Positions 1 to 9,617 of a stretch of DNA of 59,083 bases are shown here, one piece after another. The position numbers and the translations under genes were made by a program. The stretch spans positions 1 through 59,083 of the forward strand of contig JAATGJ010000067.1 of NCBI GenBank assembly GCA_015654695.1. Reading direction: 5' to 3'. The notes under the pieces were generated by a model. The model worked only from the letters and a program-made list of their open reading frames with translations, was not told where the DNA came from and did not search any database. The stretch's first letter is position 1; each line of letters starts with the position of its first letter. This DNA is from Chitinophagales bacterium (lineage in GTDB: Bacteria > Bacteroidota > Bacteroidia > Chitinophagales > Chitinophagaceae).

Positions 1-1272
1 AGTAGTTATAACCGGATACTTGGCGCTAATGATCGGGTACGTGTAGGTGTGGTTGGTTTTTCCGAACGGCACAGAAGTTCGCATATTCCCTGTTTTATGA
101 ATCATTACAAGGAACTGAACTTTGACCTGGTAGCTGTCTCGGATATCTGGAAACAAAGAAGGGAAGAAGGCGCTGCTGCCTGGAAAGAAAAAATGGTACA
201 TGATGTGATCGCCTATCGTAATAATGAAGAGATGTATGATAAGAAATCCGTGGACGCGGTATTTATTGGTACTGCTGATTTTCAACATGCCCTGCATGCC
301 ATAGAAGCGGTGAAAGCCGGTTGTGATGCCTACGTAGAAAAACCATTTGCAGAAATAATGGAAGATAACCGGGCCGCATTAAAAGCGGTGAAAGCAACTG
401 ACAGGATCGTTCAGATAGGTTCGCAAAGAAGAAGCGGCGCCAATTATCATGCCGCCAATGATTTTATACGTTCAGGTAAGTTTGGCCCTATTACGATGGT
501 TGAACTGACATGGAATGTAAATCAACCGGGTCGCTGGCGCAGGCCTGCATTGCTTGGCCAACTAAAGGAAGCAGATACAGACTGGAAACGTTTTTTGATG
601 AACAGGCCCGCAGATTCATTTGATGTAAGAAAATACCTGGAGTTCCGTTTGTTCTGGCCGTATTCATCAGGTCTGCCGGGACAATGGATGAGTCACCAGA
701 TAGATACCGTGCATTGGTTTAGTGGCCTGGATCATCCAAGATCAGTAGTGGCCAACGGCGGCATCTATAAATGGAAAGACGGAAGAAAGAACTGGGATAC
801 TATTACGGCTGTGTTTGATTATGGTCCCGCTAATGATCTGTCATCTGGTTTCCAGGTAACATTTGGTTCCCGTATGCATAATGGAGATGAGAAACCTGCA
901 GAGATATATTATTCCAATGGAGGTGAATTAAATCTGAATACGAATAAGGTATCTCCGACGGGCGGGTTGACAAAGAGATTTGCTGACGAAATGAATATGC
1001 AGCCGAATCTATTACCTGAACAAAGTTTGTCTGAACCGGAAAAAGTAATTGCTTCCGCCAATACAGGTGGCGATAAGCTTACATCTAATCATATTCGCAA
1101 CTGGATGGAATGTGTCCGCAGCCGCAAGCAACCTAATGCGCCGGTAGAAGCTGGTTACAGTCATTCTATTGCTACCATTATGACCAATGCCGCTGCGCAT
1201 ACAGGCGCCAAAGTAACTTTTGATGAAAAGACACAAGAAGTAATGGCGAATGGGAAAGTCTTTAAGTATTAA
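1..1272 (+). CDS. Gfo/Idh/MocA family oxidoreductase, 5' end outside window
   Basis: Predicted NAD(P)-dependent sugar or cyclitol dehydrogenase. The reading frame is open from base 1: the codons before the GTG at 49 read ANDRVRVGVVGFS, the usual start of the Rossmann fold in secreted members of this family, so the true start and any signal peptide lie upstream. The Rossmann strand VGVVGF is followed by the family motif EKPFAE (codons near 340-357), which carries the catalytic-region lysine, and then by the C-terminal alpha/beta substrate domain. It ends 12 bp before the PmoA-like gene, which suggests one transcript. Bacteroidota polysaccharide loci often pair this family with DUF6807 proteins. 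The substrate cannot be told from the sequence. Confidence 0.9.
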   Translation, partial: SSYNRILGANDRVRVGVVGFSERHRSSHIPCFMNHYKELNFDLVAVSDIWKQRREEGAAAWKEKMVHDVIAYRNNEEMYDKKSVDAVFIGTADFQHALHAIEAVKAGCDAYVEKPFAEIMEDNRAALKAVKATDRIVQIGSQRRSGANYHAANDFIRSGKFGPITMVELTWNVNQPGRWRRPALLGQLKEADTDWKRFLMNRPADSFDVRKYLEFRLFWPYSSGLPGQWMSHQIDTVHWFSGLDHPRSVVANGGIYKWKDGRKNWDTITAVFDYGPANDLSSGFQVTFGSRMHNGDEKPAEIYYSNGGELNLNTNKVSPTGGLTKRFADEMNMQPNLLPEQSLSEPEKVIASANTGGDKLTSNHIRNWMECVRSRKQPNAPVEAGYSHSIATIMTNAAAHTGAKVTFDEKTQEVMANGKVFKY

Positions 1273-1284
1273 TTTTTTATTATC

Positions 1285-2328
1285 ATGATTAAATTATCAG
1301 CCTTTTCTGTTTTATTATTTCTAAGTATGATCGCCAGCGCCCAGCCGGCAACTGGTTTTACTTTCAAAGAAGAAAAAGATAAGAAACAGGTTGATGTATT
1401 GTATAATAACAGATTGATTACCGCTTATTGTTATTATGATTCAAGCCGGAAGCCCGTACTTTTTCCCGTGAATACACCGGATGGTATCACTGTCACCCGC
1501 AGTTATCCTTTCAGGAACGTGACCGGTGAACGCACCGATCACCCGCATCATACGGGTATATGGTTGAATTATGAATCAGTGAATGGCCTTGATTTCTGGA
1601 ATAACTCCACTGCCATCGCTCCCGGAAAAAGAAACATGTATGGTACTATCATTCACCAGGAAATTCTCAGCAAAGCAAATACTTCAGATGGTAACGCTTC
1701 GCTTGCCACGAGGGCAATATGGGTAAGACCTGATAATAAAGTATTGCTGAACGAGCAAACTGTCTTCAACTTTAGTGTGAAGGACAATAGTTTTATCATT
1801 GACCGCATCACTACGCTGACAGCTACCGATACTGTCGTGTTATTTAAGGATGTGAAGGACGGGATGTTCGCCATACGGGTAGCCAGGGAACTGGAGCTTC
1901 CCTCCAAAGAGAAAAGCGACTTTGTGGACAATAAAGGGAATATAACAGCGGTTCCACCATCTACTACTGCGGATGTCACAGGTATGTATTATAGCAGTAA
2001 TGGTTTAAAAGGAGATTCAGTATGGGGCACCAAAGGAACCTGGGTGATGCTTACCGGGAAAAAAGAGGGTAAAGATATTACAATAGGGATTATAGATCAC
2101 CCGGCCAATATTGGCTACCCCGCTTACTGGCATGCCAGGGGTTATGGCTTGTTTGCCGTCAATCCATTGGGAAGAAAGATATTCAGCAACGGAAAAGAGG
2201 AGCTTAATTTTTCTTTATCCCCCCGCCAGTCGGTTATATTCCGGTACAGGGTAATCATACATTCCGGCGATTTGCTGACAACGGAAGAAATGAATAAGCA
2301 GGCGGCTGATTTTGGGAATATCAAGTAA
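1285..2328 (+). CDS. PmoA-like secreted protein (DUF6807 family)
   Basis: A 347-residue protein with a Sec signal peptide (hydrophobic residues 4-17, likely cleavage after A19 in the ASAQ region). The HPHHTGIW motif at residues 86-93, the preceding GERTDHP and a beta-rich body are typical of the family annotated as 'methane oxygenase PmoA'. That name is historical and no methane chemistry is implied. Members sit in carbohydrate-use loci next to Gfo/Idh/MocA dehydrogenases, as here, and a role in sugar processing in the periplasm is only inferred. The start codon ATG at 1285 follows the upstream stop by 12 bp and opens directly into the signal peptide. Confidence 0.85.
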   Translation: MIKLSAFSVLLFLSMIASAQPATGFTFKEEKDKKQVDVLYNNRLITAYCYYDSSRKPVLFPVNTPDGITVTRSYPFRNVTGERTDHPHHTGIWLNYESVNGLDFWNNSTAIAPGKRNMYGTIIHQEILSKANTSDGNASLATRAIWVRPDNKVLLNEQTVFNFSVKDNSFIIDRITTLTATDTVVLFKDVKDGMFAIRVARELELPSKEKSDFVDNKGNITAVPPSTTADVTGMYYSSNGLKGDSVWGTKGTWVMLTGKKEGKDITIGIIDHPANIGYPAYWHARGYGLFAVNPLGRKIFSNGKEELNFSLSPRQSVIFRYRVIIHSGDLLTTEEMNKQAADFGNIK

Positions 2329-2372
2329 TCAATTTTTACCTGTTTAAATCAAAACGACATAAAGAAATCTAT

Positions 2373-3038
2373 ATGAAGTATATCATCCCAGGTTTGCTCT
2401 TATTCACTATGTCTTTCATAACGCCTGCTAAAAAAACTAAGATCATTTTCTTTGGCGATTCCATTACCCAGGCTGCTGTAAGACCCGGAGGCTATATTGT
2501 AAAAATGGACAGCCTTATAAAGACCCAGGGAATTAATGATTATGAATTGATAGGATCTGGTATCGGTGGTAATAAAGTATATGATCTGTACCTGCGTATG
2601 GAAGAAGATGTTTTGAGTAAAGCGCCGGATGTAGTAATAATATATGTTGGCGTGAACGATGTGTGGCATAAGCCGACGTCAGGAACAGGAACTGATCCGG
2701 ATAAATTTGAAAAATTCTACCGGGCCATCATCAAAAAATTGGAGGATAAAAATATTAAAGTGATCGTTTGCACCCCCGCCACTATTGGCGAAAGAAATGA
2801 TAACAGTAACCAGCAGGATGGTGATCTCAATCGTTACAGCTTTATCATCCGGGGTATTGCAGCTGATCTGAAGCTGCCTGTATGTGACCTGCGCAAAGCA
2901 TTTATGGACTACCTGCAAACTAACAATCCTTCTAATGCGGAGAAAGGGATATTAACTACGGACAGGGTACATTTGAATGATGCCGGTAATTTATTGGTGG
3001 CGCAGCAGATGTGGAAGGTAATCAAAGAATTGAAGTAA
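2373..3038 (+). CDS. SGNH/GDSL-type esterase, secreted
   Basis: A 221-residue hydrolase with a short signal peptide (about residues 1-19). All four SGNH blocks are visible: FGDSIT with nucleophile S30, a glycine in GSGIGGNK (61-68), GVND with N95, and DRVH with the catalytic pair D197/H200. The size and layout match rhamnogalacturonan acetylesterase-like and platelet-activating-factor acetylhydrolase-like members, so removal of acetyl groups from a polysaccharide is plausible. It lies 44 bp after the PmoA-like gene and 22 bp before the alcohol dehydrogenase, consistent with a plus-strand operon. The exact ester substrate is unknown. Confidence 0.88.
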   Translation: MKYIIPGLLLFTMSFITPAKKTKIIFFGDSITQAAVRPGGYIVKMDSLIKTQGINDYELIGSGIGGNKVYDLYLRMEEDVLSKAPDVVIIYVGVNDVWHKPTSGTGTDPDKFEKFYRAIIKKLEDKNIKVIVCTPATIGERNDNSNQQDGDLNRYSFIIRGIAADLKLPVCDLRKAFMDYLQTNNPSNAEKGILTTDRVHLNDAGNLLVAQQMWKVIKELK

Positions 3039-3060
3039 CATACGCAAAGGAGCAAGTATA

Positions 3061-4071
3061 ATGAAGGCACTTATTTGTACTACCCCTCACCAGTTTGAAT
3101 ATGCGGAAACAGGCGAACCAAAAGTCGTTAGCGGTCATACAATAATTAAAATAAAACGAATAGGTATTTGCGGCACTGACCTGCATGCGTTTGAGGGTAC
3201 ACAGCCATTCTTTAGCTATCCAAGAATACTGGGACATGAACTGGCCGCTGAAATTATTGAAACAAATGCAACCGGGTTTACAAAAGGAGAAGCTGTAACG
3301 TTTATTCCATATTTCAATTGCGGAAAATGTATCGCCTGCAGAATGAGTAAGCCCAATTGTTGCGTAAGCATTAATGTATGCGGGGTACATGTGGACGGTG
3401 GTATGTCAGAATATTTATCTGTTCCTGATTATAGTTTGGTGCATGGCGAAGATTTAAGTTTAGATGAATTGGCATTGGCAGAACCATTGGCTATTGGCGC
3501 TCATGGTGTGACACGGGCGGGCGTTATACCGGGTGAATTTGTACTGGTGATCGGGGCTGGTCCTATTGGTCTCGGCACCATGGAGTTTGCCAGGATCGCC
3601 GGGGGAAAAGTAATTGCGATGGATATCAATGATAGCCGGTTGAGTTTTTGCCGTAACAAATTAAATGTTGAATTTACTGTGAATCCCGACAGCGAAGACG
3701 TATTGGATAAATTAAAAGCAATTACCCATGGCGATATGCCAACCGTAGTAATAGATGCCACCGGGAATTTGAAAGCTATCAATACTGCTTTTCAATATAC
3801 AGGACATGGGGGGCGATATATATTGATCGGTTTGCAAAAAGGAGATATCAGTTTTAATCACCCGGAGTTTCATAAACGGGAATCCACATTAATGAGCAGC
3901 CGCAATGCTACCAGGGCCGACTTTGAGCATGTTGTTGCTGCTATGAAAAAAGGGTGGGTAAATCCGGTTGCTTATATTACCCATCGTGTAGGTTTTGATG
4001 AAATAAAAGATAAGTTCGAAACCTGGTTAGACCCGGCTAATGAGGTGATCAAAGCGATGGTAGAAGTATAA
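3061..4071 (+). CDS. zinc-dependent alcohol dehydrogenase (MDR superfamily)
   Basis: A 336-residue cytosolic medium-chain dehydrogenase. Catalytic zinc ligands are C37 (GICGTD) and H59-E60 (GHE), with E141 in the LAEPLAIGAHG region. The structural zinc loop is complete (C87, C90, C93, C101). The nucleotide-binding glycine motif GAGPIGLG spans 165-172. Overall it resembles the RspB/L-galactonate dehydrogenase and threonine/sorbitol dehydrogenase branch, which oxidise a secondary alcohol of sugar acids or polyols. The operon position after an oxidoreductase, a DUF6807 protein and an esterase suggests oxidation of a sugar acid released from the polysaccharide. The exact substrate is inference. 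Confidence 0.88.
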   Translation: MKALICTTPHQFEYAETGEPKVVSGHTIIKIKRIGICGTDLHAFEGTQPFFSYPRILGHELAAEIIETNATGFTKGEAVTFIPYFNCGKCIACRMSKPNCCVSINVCGVHVDGGMSEYLSVPDYSLVHGEDLSLDELALAEPLAIGAHGVTRAGVIPGEFVLVIGAGPIGLGTMEFARIAGGKVIAMDINDSRLSFCRNKLNVEFTVNPDSEDVLDKLKAITHGDMPTVVIDATGNLKAINTAFQYTGHGGRYILIGLQKGDISFNHPEFHKRESTLMSSRNATRADFEHVVAAMKKGWVNPVAYITHRVGFDEIKDKFETWLDPANEVIKAMVEV

Positions 4072-4082
4072 GCCCGGGTTCA

Positions 4083-4119
4083 ATGTTAGTAATTCAGTGT
4101 TCCTGCTCTTCACTAACAT
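4083..4119. terminator. possible bidirectional terminator hairpin between convergent genes
   Basis: ATGTTAGT at 4083-4090 pairs perfectly with ACTAACAT at 4112-4119 around a 21-nt loop. It sits between the alcohol dehydrogenase (plus) and the isomerase-like gene (minus) and covers the latter's stop codon. There is no clear T-run on either side and the stem is A+T rich, so it is a weak candidate. Confidence 0.25.
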
Positions 4120-5543
4120 ACTTTCACCACATCCATATTTAGCAAAGCTCCGAGCTTTTCAATTTTTGAATGAATATGTCCTATACCCACTGCGCAATGA
4201 TGCGCCGGGCCATGACTGTTCCAGTCATTCACAAATTTCCTGGCCCCGATGGAAAACTTATAGCGGCTGTTGGTATTTCCGATTTGTAAAATAGGACCGG
4301 GAACTGATTCAGCTTCGGCTACTAATAACATCAGTTTGCCATTCACTTTTTCTACTACGGATAATAAAGTGACCGGGCCATTTTTAACAGACATTTCTAC
4401 AGACAACCCTCTTCCTGTTTTTCCATGATAGACCTGCAGAGGTTTTACTTTTGTTTTTCCTTCTGCTATAGCTATATGACCGGGGCCGTCATGTCCCATT
4501 AATACGACATCATCTTTAAAATCCATCGCATAATATTCCGTGAAAGAGCCACCCGCGCCAAAACTGTCCATGATCTTCATGGCCTGCGCATTTTTTATTT
4601 CGTATTCACCGGCAACAGGAATGCCATTAGCAGTTAGGAGTGAATTTCCCAGTATAATCGAACTGATCGTGTCTTCATTCTCTGCAATGCCTGTTCCTTT
4701 ATAATAATATGCCATTGAACCGAGGTTGTATTGCTTTACTAATTCATCCAGCGCTACGGATGTCTTAGCAGCTCTTTCCAGTTCTTCATGGCTGCAATCC
4801 TGCTGTACATCAAACAGCGTATAAAATAATTCTACTCTTTCTTTAACAGATTTATCAGAAATTGTTCTTCTGAGGGCAGCCAGTTCGTCCACTTCAATGA
4901 TCTCGATATGCCCGCCGAAATGAGCGTACTGTTGCGTGAGATCGGTATAAATATCCAGCATACCGCTGTAATAATGTCCCATACAGCCCATCCGGTTATA
5001 TTGCATAACATTCGCCACCCTTGCCGCCTCTACCCATTCATTGATTTCCTTCCAGCATTCATCATCATGGTGCAGCATACCCGTTACCTGGTGAAAGATA
5101 ATGCCCGACCGGTTGAATACATTCGCTATTTCAGGAACCGGGCAGGCGGAACAATAAGCCAGCCATTCACCAGTCATTTTTGCCCGGTCTGTCATCGCAT
5201 TGAATGAAACATAATCAATAGAAGCTTCCGGCGCCAGGTTTAAAACGATCACCGGCACCTTTGCTCTTTGTACTACCGGCAACACAGTGGAAGAGAGGGC
5301 ATAAGTAGTCACGTATAAAAAGATAATATCAACATCCTCGGTGCGGAATTTTTTACCGGCTTCAAACGCTTTATCAGCATTGTCAATCAAACCAACGTTA
5401 ACAACAGATGGATGTATCGTTGCTAATTTTTTTTCAACTATTGAAAGGTATCCTTCCAGCCTTTCCTTTAAACCCATGAACTGTTCCCAGTAAGCATCAA
5501 GGCCAATACCGAATAAACCAATTTTCAGGGAAGATTTTTTCAT
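4113..5543 (-). CDS. L-fucose/L-arabinose isomerase family protein
   Basis: About 476 residues, cytosolic. The N-terminal half has the Rossmann-like pattern of the FucI/AraA fold (KIGLFGIGLDAYWEQF, then a DVDIIFLYVTTYALSST stretch). The C-terminal half has the family's metal and substrate regions: GEYEIKNA, GGSFTEYYAMDF, GHDGPGHIAIAEG and NSHGPAHHCAVG. It probably interconverts an aldose and a ketose; FucI and AraA relatives act on fucose or arabinose, but paralogues like this one in uronate loci may use other sugars. I chose the ATG at 5543 (MKKSS) over a TTG three codons upstream because the protein alignment naturally begins at KKSSLKIG. It is transcribed away from the GH88 gene with a 97-bp gap. 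Confidence 0.82.
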   Translation of the reverse strand: MKKSSLKIGLFGIGLDAYWEQFMGLKERLEGYLSIVEKKLATIHPSVVNVGLIDNADKAFEAGKKFRTEDVDIIFLYVTTYALSSTVLPVVQRAKVPVIVLNLAPEASIDYVSFNAMTDRAKMTGEWLAYCSACPVPEIANVFNRSGIIFHQVTGMLHHDDECWKEINEWVEAARVANVMQYNRMGCMGHYYSGMLDIYTDLTQQYAHFGGHIEIIEVDELAALRRTISDKSVKERVELFYTLFDVQQDCSHEELERAAKTSVALDELVKQYNLGSMAYYYKGTGIAENEDTISSIILGNSLLTANGIPVAGEYEIKNAQAMKIMDSFGAGGSFTEYYAMDFKDDVVLMGHDGPGHIAIAEGKTKVKPLQVYHGKTGRGLSVEMSVKNGPVTLLSVVEKVNGKLMLLVAEAESVPGPILQIGNTNSRYKFSIGARKFVNDWNSHGPAHHCAVGIGHIHSKIEKLGALLNMDVVKVC

Positions 5544-5640
5544 ATTGCACAATCATTTATGATCAGGAATACCAGTATCAAAATTGCAGAGAAATATCTT
5601 ACAATCCTACCGGTAATAGAACTAAAACAAAAGCAAAGGG

Positions 5641-6864
5641 TTATAATTTTTTTTCCGCCAATGCTTTATACCGTACCATCGCTTCGATAAAATAATAATC
5701 GGCATAAGTAAGCGGTACATCAACCTCTGTTTTATTAGGCATGTGACCCACGCCATGTTGTATAATAAAACCGCCATTTGTTCCGGGAGCGGCTTTGTAA
5801 GTAGTATTGGATAACGACTTTAGCATTATCTCAGCAGCACCCAGGTATTCTTTTGACTTTTTTACATCAACATAGCCGCTTAGCTCAAGTAACGCGGAAG
5901 CCATGATGGACGCTGCAGATGCATCACGCAATGCATTGGGAATACCGGGAGCATTAAAATCCCAGTAAGGAATTTTATCAGCAGGGAGGTTGGGGTGGTT
6001 CAGCAGGAAATTCGCAATATTGGTAGCCTGTGCCAGGTACTTACTATCTTTTGTTTCCCTGTACATAACAGTATAGCCATATAAGCCCCATACCTGTCCC
6101 CTTGCCCATGCTGATTCATTGGCGGCGCCCTGCGCTGTTTTCTTTTGTATTATTTCACCCGTTTCAGCGTTGTAATTGATGACATGGTAAGAACTATTGT
6201 CAGGCCTGAAATGATTTTTGATGGTTGTATTAGCGTGGGTTACGGCGATCTTATAAAAAGATGAATCGCCGCTGACCCTTGTTGCCCAGAACAACAGTTC
6301 AAGGTTCATCATATTGTCAATGATCACTAAAAATTCATTTGGTTTTCCATCCCAGGATTTAATACAGCCAACTTTCGGGTTAAAACGGGTGACCAATGAT
6401 TTCGCACTGGTCAGCAGTATCTCTTTGTATGCTGGCTGAGGGGATATTCTTTCAGCATTGCCAAAACTGCAAAACATCATAAAGCCAAGATCATGTGTGC
6501 CGGCATTGTTCTTCTCTTTCTCCAGCACTTCTAAGATGCGTTCTGCTTCCATATAAAGAGCATCATTTTTGGTTTGCACATAGAGATATAATAAAGTACC
6601 GGGATAAAAACCACTGCACCACCAGCCTGAATTACTGAATTCATATTTACCGGTTGACGGGAAATAGGTTTTGGGAAATTTATCAGCCGGAAGATGTTGA
6701 GCGAGTATTTTATATTGCGCTGCTGCGTCCCTGAAATTATTCTCAAAAGTTTGAAGCAGGTTTTTATCCGGTTTATAAGGGCTGTTTTTTTGCGCAGCAC
6801 AGGATAAACATACTACAAAAGAAAATGAAGCGATCCAGAACGAAAAAGAGGGTTGATGTTTCAT
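5641..6864 (-). CDS. glycoside hydrolase family 88 (unsaturated uronyl hydrolase)
   Basis: A 407-residue exported enzyme expected to hydrate and cleave the unsaturated uronic acid left at the non-reducing end after a polysaccharide lyase has acted. The N-terminus has a hydrophobic signal (about 8-22) ending in LSCAAQ. Cys21 or Cys22 may be lipidated, but the lipobox is imperfect. The two acidic residues of the (alpha/alpha)6 barrel active site are recognisable: D125 in THDLGFM and D183 in IIDNMMNLELL. The signature SAWARGQVWGLYGYT is present. It follows the BNR-4 gene after 24 bp on the same strand, which fits a lyase/hydrolase pair. Confidence 0.88.
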   Translation of the reverse strand: MKHQPSFSFWIASFSFVVCLSCAAQKNSPYKPDKNLLQTFENNFRDAAAQYKILAQHLPADKFPKTYFPSTGKYEFSNSGWWCSGFYPGTLLYLYVQTKNDALYMEAERILEVLEKEKNNAGTHDLGFMMFCSFGNAERISPQPAYKEILLTSAKSLVTRFNPKVGCIKSWDGKPNEFLVIIDNMMNLELLFWATRVSGDSSFYKIAVTHANTTIKNHFRPDNSSYHVINYNAETGEIIQKKTAQGAANESAWARGQVWGLYGYTVMYRETKDSKYLAQATNIANFLLNHPNLPADKIPYWDFNAPGIPNALRDASAASIMASALLELSGYVDVKKSKEYLGAAEIMLKSLSNTTYKAAPGTNGGFIIQHGVGHMPNKTEVDVPLTYADYYFIEAMVRYKALAEKKL

Positions 6865-6888
6865 GGAGATATATTTCGGTATTACAAA

Positions 6889-8205
6889 TTATTTTTTAGG
6901 ATTCCATTCCAGCACTTTAATCATTTGAGGCGGAATATTGGCTTTTCCCTCTTCATCCACCTGCTCTGTCTTTTGCACAAACAAATTCAATATTCCTTTT
7001 TCTTTCCATAGTTCTGTATCATACGTTGGTTCCCAGGAGCCGACAGGGTCTTCTGAAAGATCAATGATACGCCATTTATTCGTTGCGATAACGGAAGAAG
7101 TGACAACAGAAACTTTATTGCCCCGTTCAGCATCCCTGAAAATAATCGCAATGCTTAATGACTTACCCGCTCTCCATGCAATGATCTGCGGTCTTGATAT
7201 GGGAATGCGTTTAGTGCCTTCACCGCTTAAACTAAAAGCCGTTCTCCGAAACACAAGGTTTTGTGTGATCCATTGACTTCCTTTTTTACAGATCAAACGA
7301 TATTGCGGAACTGAGTCTCCCTGGTCACGCCAGTATGTAGCGATACAGGGGTTGCCGGAAGCATCAGCATACATGGAAGTCTGGTTGATCAGTTCGCTTT
7401 TTTGAGGAATGGTACAGGCATACTCTGCGGTAGTTGCTGTGATGGGGAGTGTATATTTTTTACCAACTGATGTTAACCATGTTTTACCACCATCCGCTGA
7501 TTTTGCATAACACATATCATGATTGCTGGCTACGTCGGGGCTTTCCCGCCATACCCATGAAAGATGAATGGTTCCTTTTACATCTGTACAAGCCTGCCAG
7601 TAAGCATTACGTTGTCCTTCCCCATCAACCAGATTTGTATGCAATTGTGTCCATTGTTTGGTTATAATGTCATACAGGTTCAGAACCAGGTTCCCTTCGC
7701 CTGACTGACCATCCCGGTAGAGAAATAAAAGATTGCCATTGGGCAGTTTATGAAATTCAGGGTAGGTGACTTTTTGTTCATTCAATCCGGTCATCCATAA
7801 TTTATCCGTCAGTTCCAGTGAGCCGGGACTTTTACTTTTACAATAGTTCAACGGATGGCCATGATGGTCCCAGGATATATGCAAATAACCAGCTCCATCC
7901 ACCATTATGCTGATCGTATTATGCGCATCAGCTGCATTTCCTTTGTAAGCCGTTGTTTTTAACACCCATTGTGACGCACCTGTTTTTCTTTTTCCCAGTA
8001 CAACAAACTTTTCGTTGTTATAAAATGCTATGTACTGTGTGCCTTTGAATGTAACCAGTGAGTTTTTCCTGAATACTGCTGTATTGACAGAATTGTTTGC
8101 CCAGCCGGTATCCACCTCAACTGATTTCGCAACAACATTTGCCGGCTGCCCATTGGTAAAACCCGTACTAATAAAAAAAACAAAAAGAATTAAAAGCCCG
8201 GGCAT
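6889..8205 (-). CDS. BNR-4 repeat protein, possible polysaccharide lyase-like
   Basis: A 438-residue exported beta-propeller protein with a signal peptide over residues 1-19. The BNR-4 family core is clear: DAHNTISIMVDG near 93-104, SWDHHGHPLNY near 111-121 with clustered histidines, TYPEFHKLPNGNLLFLYRDG near 147-166, and later Asp-box-like SADGGKTW. Proteins with this domain include PL24/PL25-type ulvan lyases, and the histidines of the WDHHGHPLNY motif are suggestive of catalysis. Family membership is firm but the lyase activity is inferred, partly from the downstream GH88 enzyme, which acts on lyase products. The start ATG at 8205 leads straight into the signal peptide. Confidence 0.78.
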   Translation of the reverse strand: MPGLLILFVFFISTGFTNGQPANVVAKSVEVDTGWANNSVNTAVFRKNSLVTFKGTQYIAFYNNEKFVVLGKRKTGASQWVLKTTAYKGNAADAHNTISIMVDGAGYLHISWDHHGHPLNYCKSKSPGSLELTDKLWMTGLNEQKVTYPEFHKLPNGNLLFLYRDGQSGEGNLVLNLYDIITKQWTQLHTNLVDGEGQRNAYWQACTDVKGTIHLSWVWRESPDVASNHDMCYAKSADGGKTWLTSVGKKYTLPITATTAEYACTIPQKSELINQTSMYADASGNPCIATYWRDQGDSVPQYRLICKKGSQWITQNLVFRRTAFSLSGEGTKRIPISRPQIIAWRAGKSLSIAIIFRDAERGNKVSVVTSSVIATNKWRIIDLSEDPVGSWEPTYDTELWKEKGILNLFVQKTEQVDEEGKANIPPQMIKVLEWNPKK

Positions 8206-8273
8206 AAAGTTTATTGATTTAGCAGCTAATCAGTGACAAAGCAATGACTTTTTTTAATAAGCGCTCTCTTTTG

Positions 8274-9617
8274 CTAAAATATTAGGAGAAAGGCTGTTCC
8301 TTCTCCTTCTGCAGATTGTACCTGTATGTTTCCTTTATGCAGCATCATGATCTGTTTGGAAAGGCTCAGCCCGATACCGCTCCCGCTTTTTTTAGTGCTG
8401 AAAAAAGGAATGAAAATTTTATCAAGCAATTCAGCAGGCATTCCATTTCCATTATCGGCTACTTTTATCACTGTCTTGCGGTTATGGGCTATATAGCCTG
8501 TCAGGACAATTCTCGGATGGGGTTTATCTTTCACCGCTTCTATCGCATTCACCACCAGGTTGATCAATACCTGTTCCAGCAAATTAATATCCGCATCAAC
8601 AAAGAGATCAGTATCTTTTAAAATTGTTTCCAGTTCAATGTTCTTTTGTTCCAGTGTGGGTTGCATCAGCTGAAGCAGGTTTTCAAAAATATCCCTTACA
8701 TACACCTTACGGAGATTAGGGGTAGTGATCCTGTTCAGGTTGCGGTAGGTTTCGGCAAACTTCAGCAGCCCTTCGCTTCTTTTCCTGATCGTTTCAATGC
8801 CTATCTCCAGGTCATCAACAGCGCCTGATTCATTGTTCAAAATACTGACGGATTGCTGCAACCTGCTTTTAAGTGTTTCGGCGAGGGAAGAGATAGGGGC
8901 TACGGAATTCATGATCTCATGTGTCAGTACACTGAGTAATTTTTGCCAGGCCTTGGATTCCGTTTCATCCAGCGCTTCACTTACATTTTGGAAGGCGATA
9001 AGTTTATAAATTTTTCCATCAGTTTGAAAAGCAGTAGCCGACAGTAATACTTTAAATGCTGATCTCTCCTGGTGGGCGGAAGCGATCTTATTCTCACCGG
9101 GTTTTAATGCGATCACTTCTTTGTATAATTCGGTATCCCTTTTTTCCAGGGAATGAATAGTTTTGAGATAGGGCAGTTGTAACATTTTTTTCAGTGACTC
9201 GTTCATCCATACTATTTCACCGGTTTCTTCTTCATACGAAAGAATACCTGTATCCACCAGTTCCAATATCTTTTGCAGGTACTGGTATTGCGTTTCTTTT
9301 TCTTTACTGATCACTTTGAACGTGGTATTGATCTCGTTAAAGCCTTTTCGTAATGGCTGAATATCTGAGGTCGCATGTTTGACATCAAAATACCTGGAGA
9401 AATCGCGGTAATGAACGGCTTCAACAAACTGTTCCAGTTCTTTGTGCGCCTTGTGATGGAAACGGTAAAACTCTACCACCTGGTAGATAATGACCGGTAA
9501 AGTAATTAAAAGATAGATATACCATCCTTTCACAATGAGAAACGAGGCTGCTCCCAGGGTTACCACCAGCAACAATACCTGCAGCAATATCCTCCATTCG
9601 TATTTTCTAAATATCAT
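8274..9617 (-). CDS. membrane sensor histidine kinase, NtrY-like
   Basis: A 447-residue inner-membrane kinase paired with the NtrC-type regulator whose 3' end it overlaps by 11 bp. Two adjacent TM helices (about 10-29 and 32-48) leave almost no periplasmic loop, so it probably senses a membrane or cytosolic cue. A HAMP-like linker (about 50-105) and a PAS domain (about 110-215) follow. The HisKA motif LTHEIMNSVAPI gives phospho-acceptor H233. The ATPase domain has N-box NLVVNAIEA (353-361), G1 DNGNGMP (388-394) and G2 GSGIGLSLS (412-420). All catalytic boxes are intact. It is transcribed divergently from the exporter locus, its most likely target. Confidence 0.92.
   Translation of the reverse strand: MIFRKYEWRILLQVLLLVVTLGAASFLIVKGWYIYLLITLPVIIYQVVEFYRFHHKAHKELEQFVEAVHYRDFSRYFDVKHATSDIQPLRKGFNEINTTFKVISKEKETQYQYLQKILELVDTGILSYEEETGEIVWMNESLKKMLQLPYLKTIHSLEKRDTELYKEVIALKPGENKIASAHQERSAFKVLLSATAFQTDGKIYKLIAFQNVSEALDETESKAWQKLLSVLTHEIMNSVAPISSLAETLKSRLQQSVSILNNESGAVDDLEIGIETIRKRSEGLLKFAETYRNLNRITTPNLRKVYVRDIFENLLQLMQPTLEQKNIELETILKDTDLFVDADINLLEQVLINLVVNAIEAVKDKPHPRIVLTGYIAHNRKTVIKVADNGNGMPAELLDKIFIPFFSTKKSGSGIGLSLSKQIMMLHKGNIQVQSAEGEGTAFLLIF

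Noticed and set aside
4097-4294. Short plus-strand open frame opposite the isomerase gene
   Set aside because: It is antisense to a well-supported coding sequence and has no recognisable features.
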